From Amycolatopsis echigonensis (lineage in GTDB: Bacteria > Actinomycetota > Actinomycetes > Mycobacteriales > Pseudonocardiaceae), in contig NZ_JACJHR010000007.1 of assembly GCF_014174495.1 (NCBI RefSeq), positions 113,352 through 177,351 on the forward strand: 64,000 nucleotides of DNA, read 5' to 3'. Below the pieces are notes generated by a model. It did no database searches. It saw only the letters and a list, made by a program, of their open reading frames with translations, and had not been told where the DNA came from. Below are positions 26,201 to 39,010 of the stretch, piece after piece. The translations under genes and the position numbers were made by a program. Position 1 is the stretch's first letter, and every line of letters starts with the position of its first letter.

Positions 26201-29200
26201 ACCGGCCACGGCGACGCGGCGGAGTTCGGTCAGCTGGCTTCGGGGCACCCGTTGCTGGCCGCCGAGATCGGCCTGGCGGGTGACGACGGCCTGGTCCTCA
26301 CCGGTCGGGTCGCGCTCCGGACGCACCCGTGGCTGGCCGACCACGCGATCGCCGGTACGCCGGTGCTGCCAGGTACCGCGTTCGTCGAGATGGCTCTGCA
26401 CGCCGCCGCCCAGGTCGGCTACGGCGTGGTGGACGAGCTGACGTTGCAGGCCCCGCTCGCGCTGCCGGAGTCCAGTGGCGTCGCGCTGCAGACACTGGTC
26501 GGCCCGGACGTCGACGGCCGCCGCACCATCGAATTCCACTCCCGCCCGGACCACGACGCCGACGCGGCTTGGACGCGGCATGCCGTCGGTGTCCTCGCCG
26601 CTGGACCGGTAGCCGAACCCTCGCGTGGCGAATGGCCGCCCGCCGGTGCCGAAGTGGTCGCGACGAATGAGCTGTACACCGAACTGGCCGAGCAGGGTTA
26701 CGGCTATGGGCCGCTGTTCCAGGGCCTGCGTACCGCGTGGAAGCGCGATGACGTCGTGTTCGCCGAGGTCGCGCTGCCGGCGACCGGGCGCGACGCGGCG
26801 TTCGGCATCCACCCGGCGCTTCTGGACGCGGTGCTGCACGCCACCGATTTCGCCCCCGGTGAGGCGCGCGAACCGGACGAGATCCGGTTGCCGTTCGCGT
26901 GGACCGGCGTGCGGCTGCACGCTTCCGGCGCGACTGAGGTCCGGGTGCGGATCACGTCCCCGGCTACCGGCGGTGTCTCGATCGACGTGACGGACGTGGC
27001 CGGTGCTCCGGTGCTGTCCGTCGAGTCGTTCCGCTCGCGGCCGGTCCGCGAGGCCGACCTCGGCACTCAGGTGCGCGACCTGCTGTACACCGTCGAATGG
27101 ACGCCGGTCACTGGGTCCTTCGAACTGCCGACGCTCGCCTCGCTGGGCGCGGTCAGCGGCTTCGACCTTCCGGTGGTCGACTCGCTGGTGTCGCTGGTCG
27201 ACGTGCCCGACGTCGTGCTGCTGCCAGTTTCCGTGCCCGGCAAGAACATTGCGGCCGCTGCCAAGCAGACCGCGCACCGCGTGCGTACTGTGCTGCAGCA
27301 GTGGCTGGAAGGCGACCGGTACGTCGGTGCGAGGCTGATCGTGCTGACGCGCGGCACGCTCGCTGACTCCGCCGTCCGCGGGCTCGTGCGTTCGGCGCAG
27401 GCCGAGCACCCGGGCCGCGTGGTCCTGGTCGAGGGCGCGGCTACCGCGGCGACGCTGGCCACCGCGCTGGGCTCGGGTGAGCCGGAGTTGCGCATCGACG
27501 GCGAGACGGTGTCGGCAGGGCGGATGGTCCGGTTGGCGGCCGAAGCTGGCGAGCCGACCTGGCGCGCTGACGGCACCGTGCTGATCACCGGCGGCACCGG
27601 TGGTCTCGGTGCGCAGGTCGCGAAGCACCTGGTCACGAAGCATGGCGTGCGCAGCCTGCTGCTGCTGAGCCGTCGCGGGTTCAACGCGCCGGGCGCGGCC
27701 GAGCTGGTCGACGAACTGGCCGAGCTGGGCGCGACCGCGAAGGTAGTCGCCTCGGACGTCAGCAAGAAGCGTTCGCTCGCGGCGGCGATCAAAAAGGCCG
27801 AGCATCCGCTGTCGGCCGTCGTGCACACCGCCGGCGTGCTCGACAACGCGATGATCGGCTCGCTGACCGCCGAGCAGCTTGACGCGGTGCTAGCCCCGAA
27901 GCTCGACGCGGCGTGGGTCCTGCACGAGCTGACCGCCGAGCTGGACCTGTCGGCGTTCGTCCTGTTCTCCTCCTCGGCGGGCCTCGCCGACGGTGCCGGA
28001 CAGGCGAACTACGCCGCGGGCAACACCTTCCTCGACGCATTGGCCGAGCACCGGCACGCCGCTGGCCTGCCCGCGACGTCGCTGGCGTGGGGGCTGTGGG
28101 CCCCCGACGCCGGTCAGGCGATCGGGATGGGCGCGACACTGTCCGAAGTGGACCGCAACCGCATCACGCGGCTGGGCCTGGCTCCGCTGACTGTGGCGGA
28201 AAGCCTTGCCGCCCTTGACGCGGCGGTCGGCACCGGAGTTCCGACGGTCGTGCCGACCCGCGTCGACCGCGCCGCCCTGCGGTCGCGTGGCGAGGACGTT
28301 CCGGCCGTGCTGCGCGGGCTCGTTCCTGCCGGCCGCCGCCGGATCTCGGTCGCCAGCGGGGAAGTGACGCCCGAGCAGCAGTTCGCCGAGCGGTTCGCGC
28401 ATCTCGCCGAGGCCGATCGGGATCGCGCGCTGCTCGACCTGGTGCGCACGCACGTCGCGGCCGTTCTCGGGCACGACAGCGCCGATGCGATCAGCCCGGC
28501 CCGCCCGTTCGGCGAGATCGGCTTCGACTCGCTGGCCGCGGTGGAACTGCGCAACATCCTCGATTCGGTCACCGGCATGCGGCTGCCCGCGACGCTGGTG
28601 TTCGACTACCCGACGCCGCGCGCGCTCGCCGAGTACCTGGCGTCGCGGCTGGCCGGGCTGGCTCCGGCGCGCCTCGTTGCCCCGGTGACCACTGTGGACC
28701 CGGAGGAGCCGATCGCCATCGTCGGCATCGCTTGCCGTTACCCGGGTGGTGTCGAGACGCCGGAAGACCTGTGGCGGCTCGTGTCCGAAGGCGAGGAAGC
28801 GCTGTCCGGTTTCCCGGTCGACCGCGGCTGGAACGTCGACTCGCTATACGACCCGGAGCCCGGCAAGCCCGGCCGCTCTTATGTCAAGCACGGTGCTTTC
28901 CTGCACGACGCGGCCGAGTTCGACGCGGATTTCTTCGAGATCAGCCCCCGCGAGGCGGCGGCCATGGACCCGCAGCAGCGGTTGCTGCTGGAGGTGTCCT
29001 GGGAGGCGTTCGAGCGGGCCGGAATCGACCCGGTCGGCCTGCGCGGCAGCGCGACTGGCGTGTTCGCCGGGGTGATGTACCACGACTGGGGCACCCGCCT
29101 CGGCACGGTTTCCGACGACATCGCGGGCTACCTCGGCAACGGCAGCCTCGCCAGCGTCGTGTCCGGTCGCGTGTCGTACGCACTGGGGCTGGAAGGTCCG

Positions 29201-32200
29201 ACGGTCACGGTGGACACCGCGTGCTCCTCGTCGCTGGTCGCGTTGCACTGGGCGGTGCAGGCGCTGCGGCGCGGGGAGTGCACGCTGGCGCTGGCCGGCG
29301 GTGTCACCGTGATGTCCACTCCGGACACTTTTATCGACTTCAGCCGTCAGCGCGGGCTTTCCGCCGACGGCCGGTGCAAGGCGTTCGCCGAGGCGGCGGA
29401 CGGCACCGGCTGGGGCGAGGGCGCGGGCATGCTGCTCGTCGAACGGCTGTCGGACGCGCGCCGCAACGGTCACCCGGTGCTCGCGGTCCTCCGCGGCTCC
29501 GCGGTGAACCACGACGGCGCGTCGAACGGCCTGACCGCACCGAATGGTCCTTCGCAGCAGCGGGTGATCGCCAAGGCGCTGGCGGACGCTGGTCTGCAGC
29601 CGTCCGAAGTGGACGCTGTCGAGGGGCACGGCACCGGCACCACGCTGGGCGACCCGATCGAGGCGCAGGCACTGCTCGCGACCTACGGGCAGGACCGGCA
29701 AGAGCCGCTGTGGCTCGGGTCGATCAAGTCCAACATCGGCCACACACAGGCTGCGGCAGGTGTCGCGGGCATCATCAAGATGGTCATGGCGATGCAGCAC
29801 GGCCAGTTGCCGCAGACGCTGCACGTCGACCGTCCGTCCACTGTGGTCGACTGGGAGACCGGCGCGGTCCGGCTGCTGACCGAACGGCGGGAGTGGCAGG
29901 TCGACCGGCCGCGCCGCGCCGCGGTGTCGTCGTTCGGCATCAGCGGCACGAACGCGCACGTCATCCTGGAACAGACTCCGGCGATCCCGGTCGAGCGGCC
30001 TTCCGAGACGCAGACGATCGTTCCGGTCGCGCTGTCCGGCCGGTCCGCCGCGGCGGTGCGCGGACAGGCCGCACGACTGCATTCTTGGCTCACTGAAGGC
30101 ATTTCCGTCGCCGAGATCGCGCGTTCGCTGGCTGCGACGCGGGCCTCGCTGGAACACCGCGCGGTGATCGTCGCAGAGACCGCAGGAGAACTCGCCGACG
30201 GCCTCGACGCGCTGGCGGGCGGAGACGCACCGACTGGCCAGGTCGTGGACGGCAAGCTCGCCTTCTTGTTCTCCGGCCAGGGTGCGCAGCGGGTCGGCAT
30301 GGGACGCGAGCTGTACGACGCGTATCCGGCCTTCGCGACCGCCTTCGACGCGGTGTGCGCGGCGATCGACCCACTGGTCGACGTGCCATTGCGGGACGTC
30401 GTATTCGGCACCACCGAACTCGCCGACCGGGGCCTGCTGGACCAGACGCAGTACACCCAGACCGGGCTCTTCGCGGTCGAGGTCGCGCTGTTCCGGCTCG
30501 CCGAGTCGTGGGGCTTCCGGCCCGACGCGCTCGCCGGACACTCGATCGGCGAGCTGGCCGCGGCGCACGTCGCGGGCGTGCTGTCCCTTGCGGACGCGGC
30601 GAAACTGGTCGCCGCACGCGGCCGGTTGATGGGCGCGCTGAACGACCGGCGCGGCGCGATGGTTTCGTTCTCCGCGACCGAAGAGGTGGTCCGGGAACTG
30701 CTGCGGGGCCGCGAAGACTCGGTCAGCATCGCAGCGGTGAACGGCCCGGCTGCCGTGGTTGTCTCCGGCGACGCGGACGTGGTCGCCGAGATCGAGCGGG
30801 CCGCTGGTGATGTCCAAACGCGACGGTTGCGGGTGAGCCACGCGTTCCACTCGCCGCTGATGACGCCGATGCTCGACGAATTCCGCGCGATCGCCGCCGG
30901 ACTGACTTACGAGGCGCCGAAGATCCCGATTGTCTCGACGGTCACGGGGAAACTCGCCACCGACGACGAGCTGCGTTCGCCGGAGTACTGGGTCACCCAT
31001 GTTCGCGAGACCGTCCGTTTCGGTGCTGCGGTCACGACCCTGGCCGACAGCGGCGTCGAGACGTTCCTGGAGATCGGGCCGGACAGCGTGCTGTCCGCGC
31101 TCGGTCCGCAGAGCGTCGAAGCGGAGTTCGTCCCGTTCGGCCGACGCGACCAGGACGAGGTGCGCACCGCGCTCACCGCGGCCGGTCGCCTGCACGTTCG
31201 CGGCGCGGTGAAACTTGGCCCGCTGCTCGGTGACGGCCCGGTCCGGCTCGACCTGCCGACGTATGCCTTCCAGCACAAGCGCTATTGGCTGGACGCGACG
31301 CCGTCCGGTGATGTGACCTCGGTCGGCCAGCAGTCGCTGGCGCACCCGATGCTGGGCGCGGTCGTGGCACTGTCCGGTTCGGACACGACCGTCCTCACTG
31401 GACGGTTGTCCGCTTCATCGGTGCCGTGGGTCGCCGACCACGTGGTGAAGGGCGCGATCCTGGTGCCCGGCACCGGGTTTGTCGAGCTGGCGGTCGCCGC
31501 TGGCGACCAGGTGGGCCACCCGGTGGTCGAGGAGCTGACGCTGCAAGCGCCGCTCGTCCTGCCGCCGGATGGCGCGGTCGCGCTGCAGGTGGTGGTCGGT
31601 CCCGCGAACGGCGACCGCCGCTCGGTCACCGTGTTCTCCCGTCCGGTCGAATCGGGCGGCGACTGGACCCAGCACGCGCTGGGGACGCTGTCTGCGACTG
31701 CCCGGCCGGAACCCGCTGGCCTCACCGAATGGCCGCCGGCGGGCGCGACCCCGATCCCGGTCGAGGGCGCGTACGAACGGCTCAACGAGCGCGGCTACGG
31801 CTATGGCCCGGCCTTCCAGGGGCTCCAGGCCGCGTGGCGACGGGGCAACGAAGTGTTCGCCGAGGTGGCGCTGCCCGAACCGGCCGCGTCCACGGCGGGC
31901 TCGTACGGTCTGCACCCGGCGTTGCTCGACACCGCGATGCACGCCGACCTCCTCGGCGACCCGAGCGGTTCGACGCTGCTTCCGTTCGTGTGGAACGGCG
32001 TCACGCTGCACGCGGTCGGCGCTTCGGTACTGCGGGTGCGGATCGTGCGGCTGGACGGCGACGAGCTGTCCTCGATCGAGGTCGTGGACGGCGAGGGCAA
32101 CCCGGTCGCGTCGGTCGAGTCGCTGGTGTCGCGGCCGGTGCGGACTGAACTGGCCGCGCAGGCGGAGACCACGGACGGTTCGCTGCTCAAGATCGGCTGG

Positions 32201-35200
32201 CAGTCCGTGCCGGTTCCGGCCGCGGAGCCGGGCGACGTCGTCGCGATCGGACAAGGCCGAGTCGGCGTGGCCGCCACCTACAGCGGGTTCGCGGACCTGC
32301 TCGGTGCGGTCGATCGCGGCGAGCCGGTTCCGGGACTCGTGACGCTCTCGGTGCCTGCCGCGGAGGGCGCGGTGCCGGAAGCAGCGCGGGCGAACGTGAC
32401 CTGGCTGCTCGCCGAAATCCAGGCGTGGCTGGCCGAATCGCGCCTGACGGACACGAAGCTCGCCATCGTCACGCAGTCGGCGGTTCCGGCTGGCGAGTCC
32501 GCTGTGGATGTCACGCAGGGTCTGCTCTGGGGCCTCGCCCGGGCGGCGCAAGCCGAACACCCCGGACGCGTGTTCCTGATCGACGCTGACGAGCCCAGCA
32601 CAGCCACGAAGGTCGAGACGATCGCCGCGGTGGTCGCCTCGGGCGAGCCGGAAGCGGCGATCCGGGCTGGCTCGGTGCTCGCTCCGCGCTACACCCGCAC
32701 CGAATCGACCGGAAGCACTTCGTGGGACGGCACGGTCCTGGTCACCGGCGGCACCGGTGGTCTCGGCAGCTTGCTGGCGCGTTACCTGGTGGCCGAGCAT
32801 GGTGTGCAGAGCCTGGTGCTCACCAGCCGCCGCGGTCTCGACGCGCCGGGTGCTGCGCAGCTGGCCGAAGAGCTGACCGACCTGGGCGCGACGGTCCAGG
32901 TAGCGGCCTGCGACGTCGCTGACCGTGCGGCGGTTGAACAGCTGATCAACGGCCTGCCGGACCTCGGCGCGGTGGTGCACGCCGCCGGTACCGCCGACAG
33001 CGGCGTCGTCGATTCGCTCACCGCGGAGCAGCTTGACGCGGTGCTGCGCCCGAAGGTCGACGCGGCCTGGCACCTGCATGAGCTGACCGCCGACCGCCAG
33101 CTGTCCGCGTTCGTCATGTTCTCCTCGGCAGGCGGCCAGGTGCTGCCCGCCGGACAGGCGAACTACGCGGCGGCCAACGCGTTCCTCGACGGGCTCGCCG
33201 AACACCGGCGCGCGGCCGGACTTCCGGCCACCGCGCTGGCCTGGGGTCTGTGGGCAGAGAACACCGGACTTGGCGGAGACCTCGCTGAAGCCGACCTCGC
33301 CCGGATGGCCCGCCTCGGCCTGCCCGCGGTGACCGCTGAGCAGGGGCTGGCCTTGTTCGACGCCGCCGTGGCCACCGAAGACGCGGTGATCGCGCCGCTT
33401 CGCGTGGACGTTCCGGCACTGCGGGCGCGTACTGACGAACTGCCCGCACTGCTGCGTGGTTTCGTGCCGCCGAAGGCACGTCGCGTGGCGAAGGCGGCCA
33501 AGGCAGCGGACAACGCGCTCGCCGACGAACTCGCCGCGCTGGTCGAAAGCGAACGGGACCGGGTGCTGCTCGACCTCGTCCGCACGCAGGTGGCCACCGT
33601 GCTCGGCTACGCCGACAAGTCCGAAGTGGACGGGACCAGGGCGTTCAAGGAGCTGGGCTTCGACTCGCTCGCCGCCGTCGAACTCCGCAACCTGCTGGGC
33701 ACCGCGACCGGTCTGACGCTTCCCGCGACGCTGATCTTCGACCACCCGACCGCCAAGGCCGTCGCGGACTTCGTCAAGGGCAAACTGCTCGGCGCGGTCG
33801 CGAAGACCCCGGCGACGACCGCCCGGACGAACGCGTCGATGCAGGAACCGATCGCGATCGTCGGCATGGCCTGCCGCTACCCCGGCGGCGTGCGGTCGCC
33901 GGAGGACCTGTGGCAGCTGCTGGTCGACGAGGTCGACGCGGTCTCCGGCTTCCCGACCAACCGCGGCTGGGACACCGAGGGCATCTACGACCCGGAGCGC
34001 GGCAAACGCGGCAAGACCTACGCCAACCAGGGCGGCTTCCTGCACGACGCGGCGGAGTTCGACCCGGCGTTCTTCGGCATCGGGCCGCGCGAGGCGATGG
34101 CGATGGACCCGCAGCAGCGGCTCCTGCTGGAAACCGCGTGGGAGGCCATCGAGCGCGCCGGGATCGACCCGACCGCGCTGCGCGGCAGCCTGACCGGGGT
34201 CTTCACCGGCGCGATGTACGACGACTACGGCAGCCGCGCCCCGGGCGCCCCGGCCGACGTCGCCGCCTACATCCCGAACGGCAGCTCCGGCGCGGTCGTC
34301 TCCGGCCGCATCTCCTACCTGCTCGGCCTCGAGGGACCGAGCATGACGGTCGACACCGCGTGCTCGTCCTCGCTGGTCACGCTGCACCTCGCGGTGCAGG
34401 CGCTGCGGGCGGGGGAGTGCGGGCTGGCCCTGGCCGGCGGTGTCACGGTGCTGTCGCAGTCGGACCTGTTCGTCGACTCCAGCCGTCAGGGCGTGCTTTC
34501 GCCCAACGGCCGGTCGAAGTCGTTCTCCGCGGCTTCCGACGGCGTCGGCTGGGCCGAGGGCGCGGGTCTGCTGCTGCTGGAGCGGCTGTCCGACGCGCAA
34601 CGCAACGGGCACGAGGTGCTCGCGGTGGTTCGGTCGAGCGCGGTCAACCAGGACGGTGCGTCCAACGGGCTGACCGCACCGAACGGCCCGTCGCAGGAAC
34701 GCGTGATCCACGCGGCCCTCGCCGCCGGTGGGCTGAAGCCGTCCGATGTGGACGCGGTCGAGGCGCACGGTTCGGGCACCAAGCTGGGCGACCCGATCGA
34801 GGCGCAGGCGTTGCTGGCCACCTACGGCCAGGACCGTCCGGACGGGCAGCCGCTGTACCTGGGTTCGGTGAAGTCGAACATCGGGCACGCGCAGGCGTCC
34901 GGCGGCGCGGCTGGCGTGATGAAGGTCGTGCAGGCGTTGCGGCACAACATGTTGCCGAAGACACTGCACGTCGACGCGCCGTCGCCGGTCGTCGACTGGA
35001 CCACGGGCGACATCGAGCTCCTCACCGAACCGCGGCCGTGGCTGCCGAACGGACACCCGCGGCGCGCCGGCGTCTCGTCCTTCGGCATCAGCGGCACCAA
35101 CGCGCACATCATCATCGAGGAGGCTCCGCCCGCTCCGGCCAACGAAATCCGGCGCACCACACCGGAACTCGCGGCGATTCCGTTGCCGCTGGCGGGCTCG

Positions 35201-38200
35201 GTCGCGCAGGCGCTTGCCGACCAGGCCGCTCGGCTGGCCGCGCATCTGCGGGCCAACCCCGATGTCAGCCTGACCGACATCGGCTACACGCTGGCGACCG
35301 GTCGCGCGGCGCTCGACCACCGCGCGGTGGTCCTGGCGGCCGACCGCGAAGCCGCGCTGAAGGCGCTCGACGGACTGGCCGACGGCCGGACCCCGGCGGG
35401 CACCGTGGCGGGCACGGTCAGCGCGGCCGACCTGACGGCGTTCCTGTTCACCGGACAGGGCGCGCAGCAGCCGGGCATGGGACGCGGTCTGTACGAGGCG
35501 TTCCCGGCCTTCGCCGGAGCGTTCGACGAGATCTGCGGTCTCTTCGACGCCGAGCTGGACACCCCGCTCAAGCAGGTGATCTGGGAGGACTCGCCGCTGC
35601 TCAACCAGACCGCATACACGCAATGCGCGCTGTTCGCGATCGAGGTTGCGCTGTACCGGCTGGTCGAATCCTGGGGCGTCACGCCGGATTACGTCGCCGG
35701 GCACTCGATCGGCGAACTCGCCGCGGCGCACGTCTCCGGAGTGTTCTCGCTGGCCGACGCCTGCTCGCTGGTCGCCGCTCGCGGCCGGCTCATGCAGGCG
35801 CTGCCGACCGGAGGCACGATGGCGGCGATCGCGGCCACCGAGGACGAGGTGCGAGCCGCGCTGCCTGCAGGCGTGGACATCGCCGCAGTGAACGGTCCGG
35901 GGTCGGTGGTCATCTCCGGTCCGGAGGAGGCGGTTGTCGCTGCCATGGCGACCTTCGCCGACGCTGGTCGCCGGACGAAGCGGCTGGTGGTGTCGCACGC
36001 GTTCCACTCGTCGCTGATGGAGCCGATGCTGGCCGAGTTCGCGGTGGTGGCGGAGAAACTGACCTACTCCGCGCCGTCGATCCCGGTGGTGTCGAACGTG
36101 ACCGGCAAGATCGCGACTGCCGCCGAGCTGTGCTCGCCGCAGTACTGGGTGGGCCACGTGCGGGAGGCCGTCCGGTTCGCTGACGGGGTCGGCACCTTGC
36201 TCGCCGCGGGCGTGACCCGGTTTGTCGAGTTGGGCCCGGACGCGGTGCTTACCGGGATGGCGCGCGAATGCGACACCGCGGTGGCCGACCGGCCGGACCG
36301 GGTCGTCCAGGTGCCCGCGATGCGGCGCGGCCGGGCCGAGGTGCCGACCGTGTTCACCGCGCTGGCCACGCTGTTCTCCCGGGGCGCGAAGATCGACTGG
36401 AAGGCGTTGTTCGCCGGACAGGGTGCGTCCACTGTGGACTTGCCGACGTACGCGTTCCAGAACAAGTCCTACTGGCTCGACGCGACGAAGCCGACCGGCG
36501 ACGTCAGCACGCTTGGTGCGCAATCCGCCGGACACCCGCTGCTGGGTGCGCTGGTGGAACTGCCGGACGGCGGCGCGGTGCTGACCGGACGGCTGTCGGT
36601 CGCGACGCAGCCGTGGCTGGCCGACCACGTGGTGATGGGGCGGACCATGCTGCCCGGCACCGCGTATGTCGAGCTGGCGGTGCACGCCGGGGACCAGGTT
36701 GGCTGCGACCTTCTGGAGGAGCTGACCCAGCAGGCACCGTTGCTGCTGTCCGAGGACGGGGTCGACCTGCGCGTGGTCATCAGCGCGCCGGACGCCAGCG
36801 GCCGCCGGGAGCTGTCGGTGCACTCGCGGACTGAGGCCAGCTGGGTCCAGCACGCCGCGGGCACGCTGGCCAACGGCGCGGCCGCGGAGTTCTCGCTCAG
36901 CGAGTGGCCGCCGTCGGGCGCGGAGTCGGTTGACCTGACCGGGTTGTACGACGACCTCGCCGGGCTCGGCTTCGGCTACGGGCCGACGTTCCGCAATCTG
37001 AGGGCGGTCTGGCTTCGCGAAGGCGAGGTATATGCCGAGGTCGCGCTGCCGGAAGGCACCTCGGCGAACGAATTCGGCTTGCACCCGGGCCTGCTCGACT
37101 CGGCACTCGGCGCGACGGACTACCTGATCCCAGGCGGTCCGAAGGCGCTGACCGAGACGACGATCCCGTTCGCGTGGAACTCGGTGTCGCTGCAGGCCGG
37201 CGGCGCGACGGCACTGCGGGTTCGGGTCCGGAAGACCGAGAGCGGTTCGTCGCTCGACCTTGCCGACGCATCGGGTGCCCCGGTGGCGCAGATCGCCTCG
37301 CTGGTCACGCGACCGGTGTCGGAAGGCCAGCTCGGCGCGAAGGTGCCGGACTCGCTGTACCGGATCGAATGGCAGCCCGCTTCGGGCGTTCGGCTGGTGC
37401 CGTCGCTGGACGGCTGGGCCGTGCTCGGGACCGACGACCTCGGCCTCGGCGTGCCGCTTCGGACTGAGCCGATCGATGCGGATGTCCTGGTGCTGCCGGT
37501 CGGTTCGGGTTCCGGCTCGGTTCCGTCGCGGGTGCACCAGGTCGTGCAGGAAACGGTGCGACACCTGCAGAACTGGCTGTCGGACGGGGACGGGAAGCTG
37601 GTCGTGGTCACCCGCGACGAGCTGGCGCAGGCTCCGGTCTGGGGTCTGGTGCGGGCCGCCCAGGCGGAAAACCCGGGCCGGATCCAGGTCGTGGACCTCG
37701 ACGCGTCGCCCGCGTCGGCCCGGGCGCTGCCCGCGGTCGTCGCGTCCGGCGAACCGGAAGCCCGGGTGCGGAACGGCGAGGTGGGCGTGCCGCGGCTGAC
37801 CCGGGTCACCGAGGTCGGCGAGACGGTCGAGTGGGACCCGGACGGCACGGTGCTGATCACCGGCGGCGCGGGCCTGCTCGGCGGGCTGCTCGCTCGGCAT
37901 CTGGTCGCTCGCGGTGCCCGTGACCTGGTTCTGACCAGCCGGCGCGGTCTCGACGCGGCGGGTGCGCGGGAACTGGTCGACGAACTGGTCAGCGAGGGCG
38001 CGAAGGTGACGGTGGCCGCGTGCGACGTCACCGACCGGGACGCGCTGGCGAAGCTGCTCGACACGCTGCCGCGGCTGACCGCCGTCGTGCACGCGGCCGG
38101 GCAGATGGACAGCGCGGTGCTGAGCGCTCTCACTCCGCAGCAGGTCGAGAACGTGTTGCGGCCCAAGGTCGACGCGGCCTGGCACCTGCACGAGCTGACG

Positions 38201-39010
38201 GCTACTCGGGAACTGACGGCATTCGTTCTCTACTCCTCGGCAGGCGGCCTGCTGCTCGCGGCGGGACAGGCGAACTACGCCGCCGGCAACGTTTTCCTGG
38301 ATGCGCTGGCCGAGCACCGCTCTTCTCTCGGCCTCCCGGCGACCTCGCTCGCGTGGGGTCCGTGGGAAGGCACCGACGGCGAGGTGGACCTGGCGCACAT
38401 CGCCCGGTCCGGGGCCGCGGAGCTGTCCGCGGCTGAGGGGCTGGAGCTGTTCGATGCCGCGCTGGCCGCTTCGTCGGCGTCCTTGGTGCCGGTAAAGCTC
38501 GACCTCAAGGACGCCGACCGCGCGTCGGCACTGCTGAAGGGTCTCGTCACTGCCGCACCGCGGCGCGCGGCGGTCTCCTCGTCGGCAGAGCCGGAGGCCG
38601 GGTTCGCCGACAAGCTCGCCACGCTCCCGGCGGACGAGCGGGACTCGGCGGCGCTGCACCTGGTGTGCGAGCACACGGCGGCAGTCCTCGGATACGACGA
38701 CGCCTCGGCGGTCCGGGTCGAGAAGGGTTTCACCGACCTGGGCATCGACTCGCTCGCCGCGCTGGAGCTGCGCAACCGGCTCGGCGCCGCGACCGGGCTG
38801 CGGCTGCCCGCGACGCTGATCTTCGACTACCCGAGCCCGCTGCCGCTGGCCCGGCACCTGCTGACCGAGCTGGCTCCTGAGCCTGAGGTTTCGGTCGAAG
38901 AAGAACTGAACGGCACCGACGACGCGGCGGCGGCAGTCGCCTCGATGGACCTGGCCGACCTGGTCCGCTCCGCGATGGGCGGCACCGACGAACGGGGTGA
39001 ATCCCAGTGA
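23243..39010 (+). CDS. Type I modular PKS: loading ACP plus modules 1-3
   Basis: A 5255-residue giant with the order ACP(loading)-[KS-AT-DH-KR-ACP]x3. All three KS domains have the catalytic Cys and two His. All three ATs carry GHSIGE and HAFH, the signature of malonyl-CoA. Each module has DH and KR but no ER, so each should add a CH=CH unit. The C-terminal ~40 residues after ACP3 (acidic, ending [11 protein letters not shown]) serve as docking tail to the next protein. ATG 23243 follows GGTGGAG at 6 bases; GTG 23231 is an inferior alternative. The stop overlaps the start of the second PKS (GTGA). The absence of a loading AT or KS matches transfer of a finished starter by the free-standing acyltransferase at 14409. 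Confidence 0.95.
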   Translation: MRESEKNRESGFAERLTLLPPADRAGFLAGVVHDATRAALRAALPEVPAVLDPEKAFSDHGFDSLAAVELHAQLTEATGLELPVTLAFDYPTPAAVVRFLHAEVFGAEESVSVLAAGAANDEPVAIVGIGCRYPGGAVSPEALWQLVADEVHTISGFPEDRGWDLDSLYDPDPDKPGSSYVTSGGFLPGAGEFDAGFFGIAPREASAMDPQQRLVLETAWEALERAKIDPSTLRGTPAGVFIGAEAQEYGPRLHEAPDGLDGYLLTGNAPSVVSGRVAYALGLEGPTLTVDTACSGSLVALHLAVQALRRGETQLALAGGVAVMGAPGTFTAFSRQRGLAEDGRCKAFAAAADGTGFAEGVGVLVLERLSDAVANGHTVLAVVRGSAINSDGASNGLTAPNGPSQQRVIKRALADAGLAASDVDAVEAHGTGTRLGDPIEAQALLSAYGQDRETPLLLGSIKSNIGHTQAAAGVAGVIKMVEAMRHGVLPKTLHVDEPTPHVDWTAGAVELLTEQREWPDSERPRRAGVSSFGVSGTNAHVIIEQAPAVESAETTSDELPVVPLMVSARSEEALKAQAAALVSTVENSNLTDLGFSLATTRAAHDQRAVVVAEDIADAVRGLQALAAGERDPNVVVGERTPGKLAMLFTGQGSQRLAMGRELYLAYPKFAEVFDEAVDHLDVQMEIPLRDVLFGDNAEELNETQYTQCALFAVEVALARLLESWGVRPDILLGHSIGELAAAHIAGVWSLPDACLVVAARGRLMQALPEGGAMVAVAATEDEVQPLLGDQVSLAAVNGPTSVVVSGEREAVEAVVSVFRMQGRKISELRVSHAFHSPLMEPMLADFREILEVVDYAAPAIPVVSNVTGRIATAEELCSPGYWLWHVRRAVRFADGVQALVDAGVTTAVEVGPDAVLSAMAAGTSDAIAFTPAQRRDRPEVTTLASALGRLHTRGLVIDWTAFFGPAQLVDLPTYAFQHKHYWLTAPTGHGDAAEFGQLASGHPLLAAEIGLAGDDGLVLTGRVALRTHPWLADHAIAGTPVLPGTAFVEMALHAAAQVGYGVVDELTLQAPLALPESSGVALQTLVGPDVDGRRTIEFHSRPDHDADAAWTRHAVGVLAAGPVAEPSRGEWPPAGAEVVATNELYTELAEQGYGYGPLFQGLRTAWKRDDVVFAEVALPATGRDAAFGIHPALLDAVLHATDFAPGEAREPDEIRLPFAWTGVRLHASGATEVRVRITSPATGGVSIDVTDVAGAPVLSVESFRSRPVREADLGTQVRDLLYTVEWTPVTGSFELPTLASLGAVSGFDLPVVDSLVSLVDVPDVVLLPVSVPGKNIAAAAKQTAHRVRTVLQQWLEGDRYVGARLIVLTRGTLADSAVRGLVRSAQAEHPGRVVLVEGAATAATLATALGSGEPELRIDGETVSAGRMVRLAAEAGEPTWRADGTVLITGGTGGLGAQVAKHLVTKHGVRSLLLLSRRGFNAPGAAELVDELAELGATAKVVASDVSKKRSLAAAIKKAEHPLSAVVHTAGVLDNAMIGSLTAEQLDAVLAPKLDAAWVLHELTAELDLSAFVLFSSSAGLADGAGQANYAAGNTFLDALAEHRHAAGLPATSLAWGLWAPDAGQAIGMGATLSEVDRNRITRLGLAPLTVAESLAALDAAVGTGVPTVVPTRVDRAALRSRGEDVPAVLRGLVPAGRRRISVASGEVTPEQQFAERFAHLAEADRDRALLDLVRTHVAAVLGHDSADAISPARPFGEIGFDSLAAVELRNILDSVTGMRLPATLVFDYPTPRALAEYLASRLAGLAPARLVAPVTTVDPEEPIAIVGIACRYPGGVETPEDLWRLVSEGEEALSGFPVDRGWNVDSLYDPEPGKPGRSYVKHGAFLHDAAEFDADFFEISPREAAAMDPQQRLLLEVSWEAFERAGIDPVGLRGSATGVFAGVMYHDWGTRLGTVSDDIAGYLGNGSLASVVSGRVSYALGLEGPTVTVDTACSSSLVALHWAVQALRRGECTLALAGGVTVMSTPDTFIDFSRQRGLSADGRCKAFAEAADGTGWGEGAGMLLVERLSDARRNGHPVLAVLRGSAVNHDGASNGLTAPNGPSQQRVIAKALADAGLQPSEVDAVEGHGTGTTLGDPIEAQALLATYGQDRQEPLWLGSIKSNIGHTQAAAGVAGIIKMVMAMQHGQLPQTLHVDRPSTVVDWETGAVRLLTERREWQVDRPRRAAVSSFGISGTNAHVILEQTPAIPVERPSETQTIVPVALSGRSAAAVRGQAARLHSWLTEGISVAEIARSLAATRASLEHRAVIVAETAGELADGLDALAGGDAPTGQVVDGKLAFLFSGQGAQRVGMGRELYDAYPAFATAFDAVCAAIDPLVDVPLRDVVFGTTELADRGLLDQTQYTQTGLFAVEVALFRLAESWGFRPDALAGHSIGELAAAHVAGVLSLADAAKLVAARGRLMGALNDRRGAMVSFSATEEVVRELLRGREDSVSIAAVNGPAAVVVSGDADVVAEIERAAGDVQTRRLRVSHAFHSPLMTPMLDEFRAIAAGLTYEAPKIPIVSTVTGKLATDDELRSPEYWVTHVRETVRFGAAVTTLADSGVETFLEIGPDSVLSALGPQSVEAEFVPFGRRDQDEVRTALTAAGRLHVRGAVKLGPLLGDGPVRLDLPTYAFQHKRYWLDATPSGDVTSVGQQSLAHPMLGAVVALSGSDTTVLTGRLSASSVPWVADHVVKGAILVPGTGFVELAVAAGDQVGHPVVEELTLQAPLVLPPDGAVALQVVVGPANGDRRSVTVFSRPVESGGDWTQHALGTLSATARPEPAGLTEWPPAGATPIPVEGAYERLNERGYGYGPAFQGLQAAWRRGNEVFAEVALPEPAASTAGSYGLHPALLDTAMHADLLGDPSGSTLLPFVWNGVTLHAVGASVLRVRIVRLDGDELSSIEVVDGEGNPVASVESLVSRPVRTELAAQAETTDGSLLKIGWQSVPVPAAEPGDVVAIGQGRVGVAATYSGFADLLGAVDRGEPVPGLVTLSVPAAEGAVPEAARANVTWLLAEIQAWLAESRLTDTKLAIVTQSAVPAGESAVDVTQGLLWGLARAAQAEHPGRVFLIDADEPSTATKVETIAAVVASGEPEAAIRAGSVLAPRYTRTESTGSTSWDGTVLVTGGTGGLGSLLARYLVAEHGVQSLVLTSRRGLDAPGAAQLAEELTDLGATVQVAACDVADRAAVEQLINGLPDLGAVVHAAGTADSGVVDSLTAEQLDAVLRPKVDAAWHLHELTADRQLSAFVMFSSAGGQVLPAGQANYAAANAFLDGLAEHRRAAGLPATALAWGLWAENTGLGGDLAEADLARMARLGLPAVTAEQGLALFDAAVATEDAVIAPLRVDVPALRARTDELPALLRGFVPPKARRVAKAAKAADNALADELAALVESERDRVLLDLVRTQVATVLGYADKSEVDGTRAFKELGFDSLAAVELRNLLGTATGLTLPATLIFDHPTAKAVADFVKGKLLGAVAKTPATTARTNASMQEPIAIVGMACRYPGGVRSPEDLWQLLVDEVDAVSGFPTNRGWDTEGIYDPERGKRGKTYANQGGFLHDAAEFDPAFFGIGPREAMAMDPQQRLLLETAWEAIERAGIDPTALRGSLTGVFTGAMYDDYGSRAPGAPADVAAYIPNGSSGAVVSGRISYLLGLEGPSMTVDTACSSSLVTLHLAVQALRAGECGLALAGGVTVLSQSDLFVDSSRQGVLSPNGRSKSFSAASDGVGWAEGAGLLLLERLSDAQRNGHEVLAVVRSSAVNQDGASNGLTAPNGPSQERVIHAALAAGGLKPSDVDAVEAHGSGTKLGDPIEAQALLATYGQDRPDGQPLYLGSVKSNIGHAQASGGAAGVMKVVQALRHNMLPKTLHVDAPSPVVDWTTGDIELLTEPRPWLPNGHPRRAGVSSFGISGTNAHIIIEEAPPAPANEIRRTTPELAAIPLPLAGSVAQALADQAARLAAHLRANPDVSLTDIGYTLATGRAALDHRAVVLAADREAALKALDGLADGRTPAGTVAGTVSAADLTAFLFTGQGAQQPGMGRGLYEAFPAFAGAFDEICGLFDAELDTPLKQVIWEDSPLLNQTAYTQCALFAIEVALYRLVESWGVTPDYVAGHSIGELAAAHVSGVFSLADACSLVAARGRLMQALPTGGTMAAIAATEDEVRAALPAGVDIAAVNGPGSVVISGPEEAVVAAMATFADAGRRTKRLVVSHAFHSSLMEPMLAEFAVVAEKLTYSAPSIPVVSNVTGKIATAAELCSPQYWVGHVREAVRFADGVGTLLAAGVTRFVELGPDAVLTGMARECDTAVADRPDRVVQVPAMRRGRAEVPTVFTALATLFSRGAKIDWKALFAGQGASTVDLPTYAFQNKSYWLDATKPTGDVSTLGAQSAGHPLLGALVELPDGGAVLTGRLSVATQPWLADHVVMGRTMLPGTAYVELAVHAGDQVGCDLLEELTQQAPLLLSEDGVDLRVVISAPDASGRRELSVHSRTEASWVQHAAGTLANGAAAEFSLSEWPPSGAESVDLTGLYDDLAGLGFGYGPTFRNLRAVWLREGEVYAEVALPEGTSANEFGLHPGLLDSALGATDYLIPGGPKALTETTIPFAWNSVSLQAGGATALRVRVRKTESGSSLDLADASGAPVAQIASLVTRPVSEGQLGAKVPDSLYRIEWQPASGVRLVPSLDGWAVLGTDDLGLGVPLRTEPIDADVLVLPVGSGSGSVPSRVHQVVQETVRHLQNWLSDGDGKLVVVTRDELAQAPVWGLVRAAQAENPGRIQVVDLDASPASARALPAVVASGEPEARVRNGEVGVPRLTRVTEVGETVEWDPDGTVLITGGAGLLGGLLARHLVARGARDLVLTSRRGLDAAGARELVDELVSEGAKVTVAACDVTDRDALAKLLDTLPRLTAVVHAAGQMDSAVLSALTPQQVENVLRPKVDAAWHLHELTATRELTAFVLYSSAGGLLLAAGQANYAAGNVFLDALAEHRSSLGLPATSLAWGPWEGTDGEVDLAHIARSGAAELSAAEGLELFDAALAASSASLVPVKLDLKDADRASALLKGLVTAAPRRAAVSSSAEPEAGFADKLATLPADERDSAALHLVCEHTAAVLGYDDASAVRVEKGFTDLGIDSLAALELRNRLGAATGLRLPATLIFDYPSPLPLARHLLTELAPEPEVSVEEELNGTDDAAAAVASMDLADLVRSAMGGTDERGESQ
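23300..23560 (+). other. PKS domain: N-terminal loading ACP
   Basis: Residues about 20-105. The phosphopantetheine serine is Ser64 in [11 protein letters not shown]. It is preceded only by a short charged leader and followed directly by KS1 at residue 122. This is the expected acceptor of the aminoacyl-protected starter from the VinK-like acyltransferase. Confidence 0.9.
23606..28665 (+). other. PKS module 1: KS-AT-DH-KR-ACP
   Basis: KS1 spans residues 122-548 with Cys294 in DTACSGS. The AT active Ser is 735 in GHSIGE, with HAFH at 832-835 (malonyl). The DH has His1034 in [10 protein letters not shown] and Asp1195 in LLDAVLHA, both catalytic residues intact. The KR runs from about 1443 to 1620 with TGGTGGLG, Lys and Tyr-Asn in place; the LDD position reads LDN. 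ACP1 Ser is 1763. Expected product: one trans double bond next to the starter. Confidence 0.88.
28706..33790 (+). other. PKS module 2: KS-AT-DH-KR-ACP
   Basis: KS2 Cys is 1994. The AT Ser is 2434 with HAFH from 2533 (malonyl). DH His is 2733 in [10 protein letters not shown] and Asp is 2896. KR spans about 3163-3338 with an intact nucleotide loop and catalytic residues, but the LDD position reads ADS. ACP2 Ser is 3475. Expected product: a second conjugated double bond. Confidence 0.88.
33845..38890 (+). other. PKS module 3: KS-AT-DH-KR-ACP
   Basis: KS3 Cys is 3707; its His motif reads HGSGT rather than HGTGT, with the His kept. The AT Ser is 4155 with HAFH from 4252 (malonyl). DH His is 4462 and Asp 4619, but the usual His/Gln four residues after the Asp is Gly (DSALG), so activity is slightly less certain. 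The KR (about 4869-5043) has MDS at the LDD position. ACP3 Ser is 5170 in GIDSL. Confidence 0.85.

Noticed and set aside
31415..38857. A 2480-codon open frame on the minus strand antisense to PKS modules 2-3 (also 24452-27826, 28844-31345 and 7018-10152 minus).
   Set aside because: They are shadows of very GC-rich coding sequence: no ribosome site, Arg/His/Asp/Gln-rich composition and no family resemblance, while the plus strand encodes canonical PKS and carboxylase domains.
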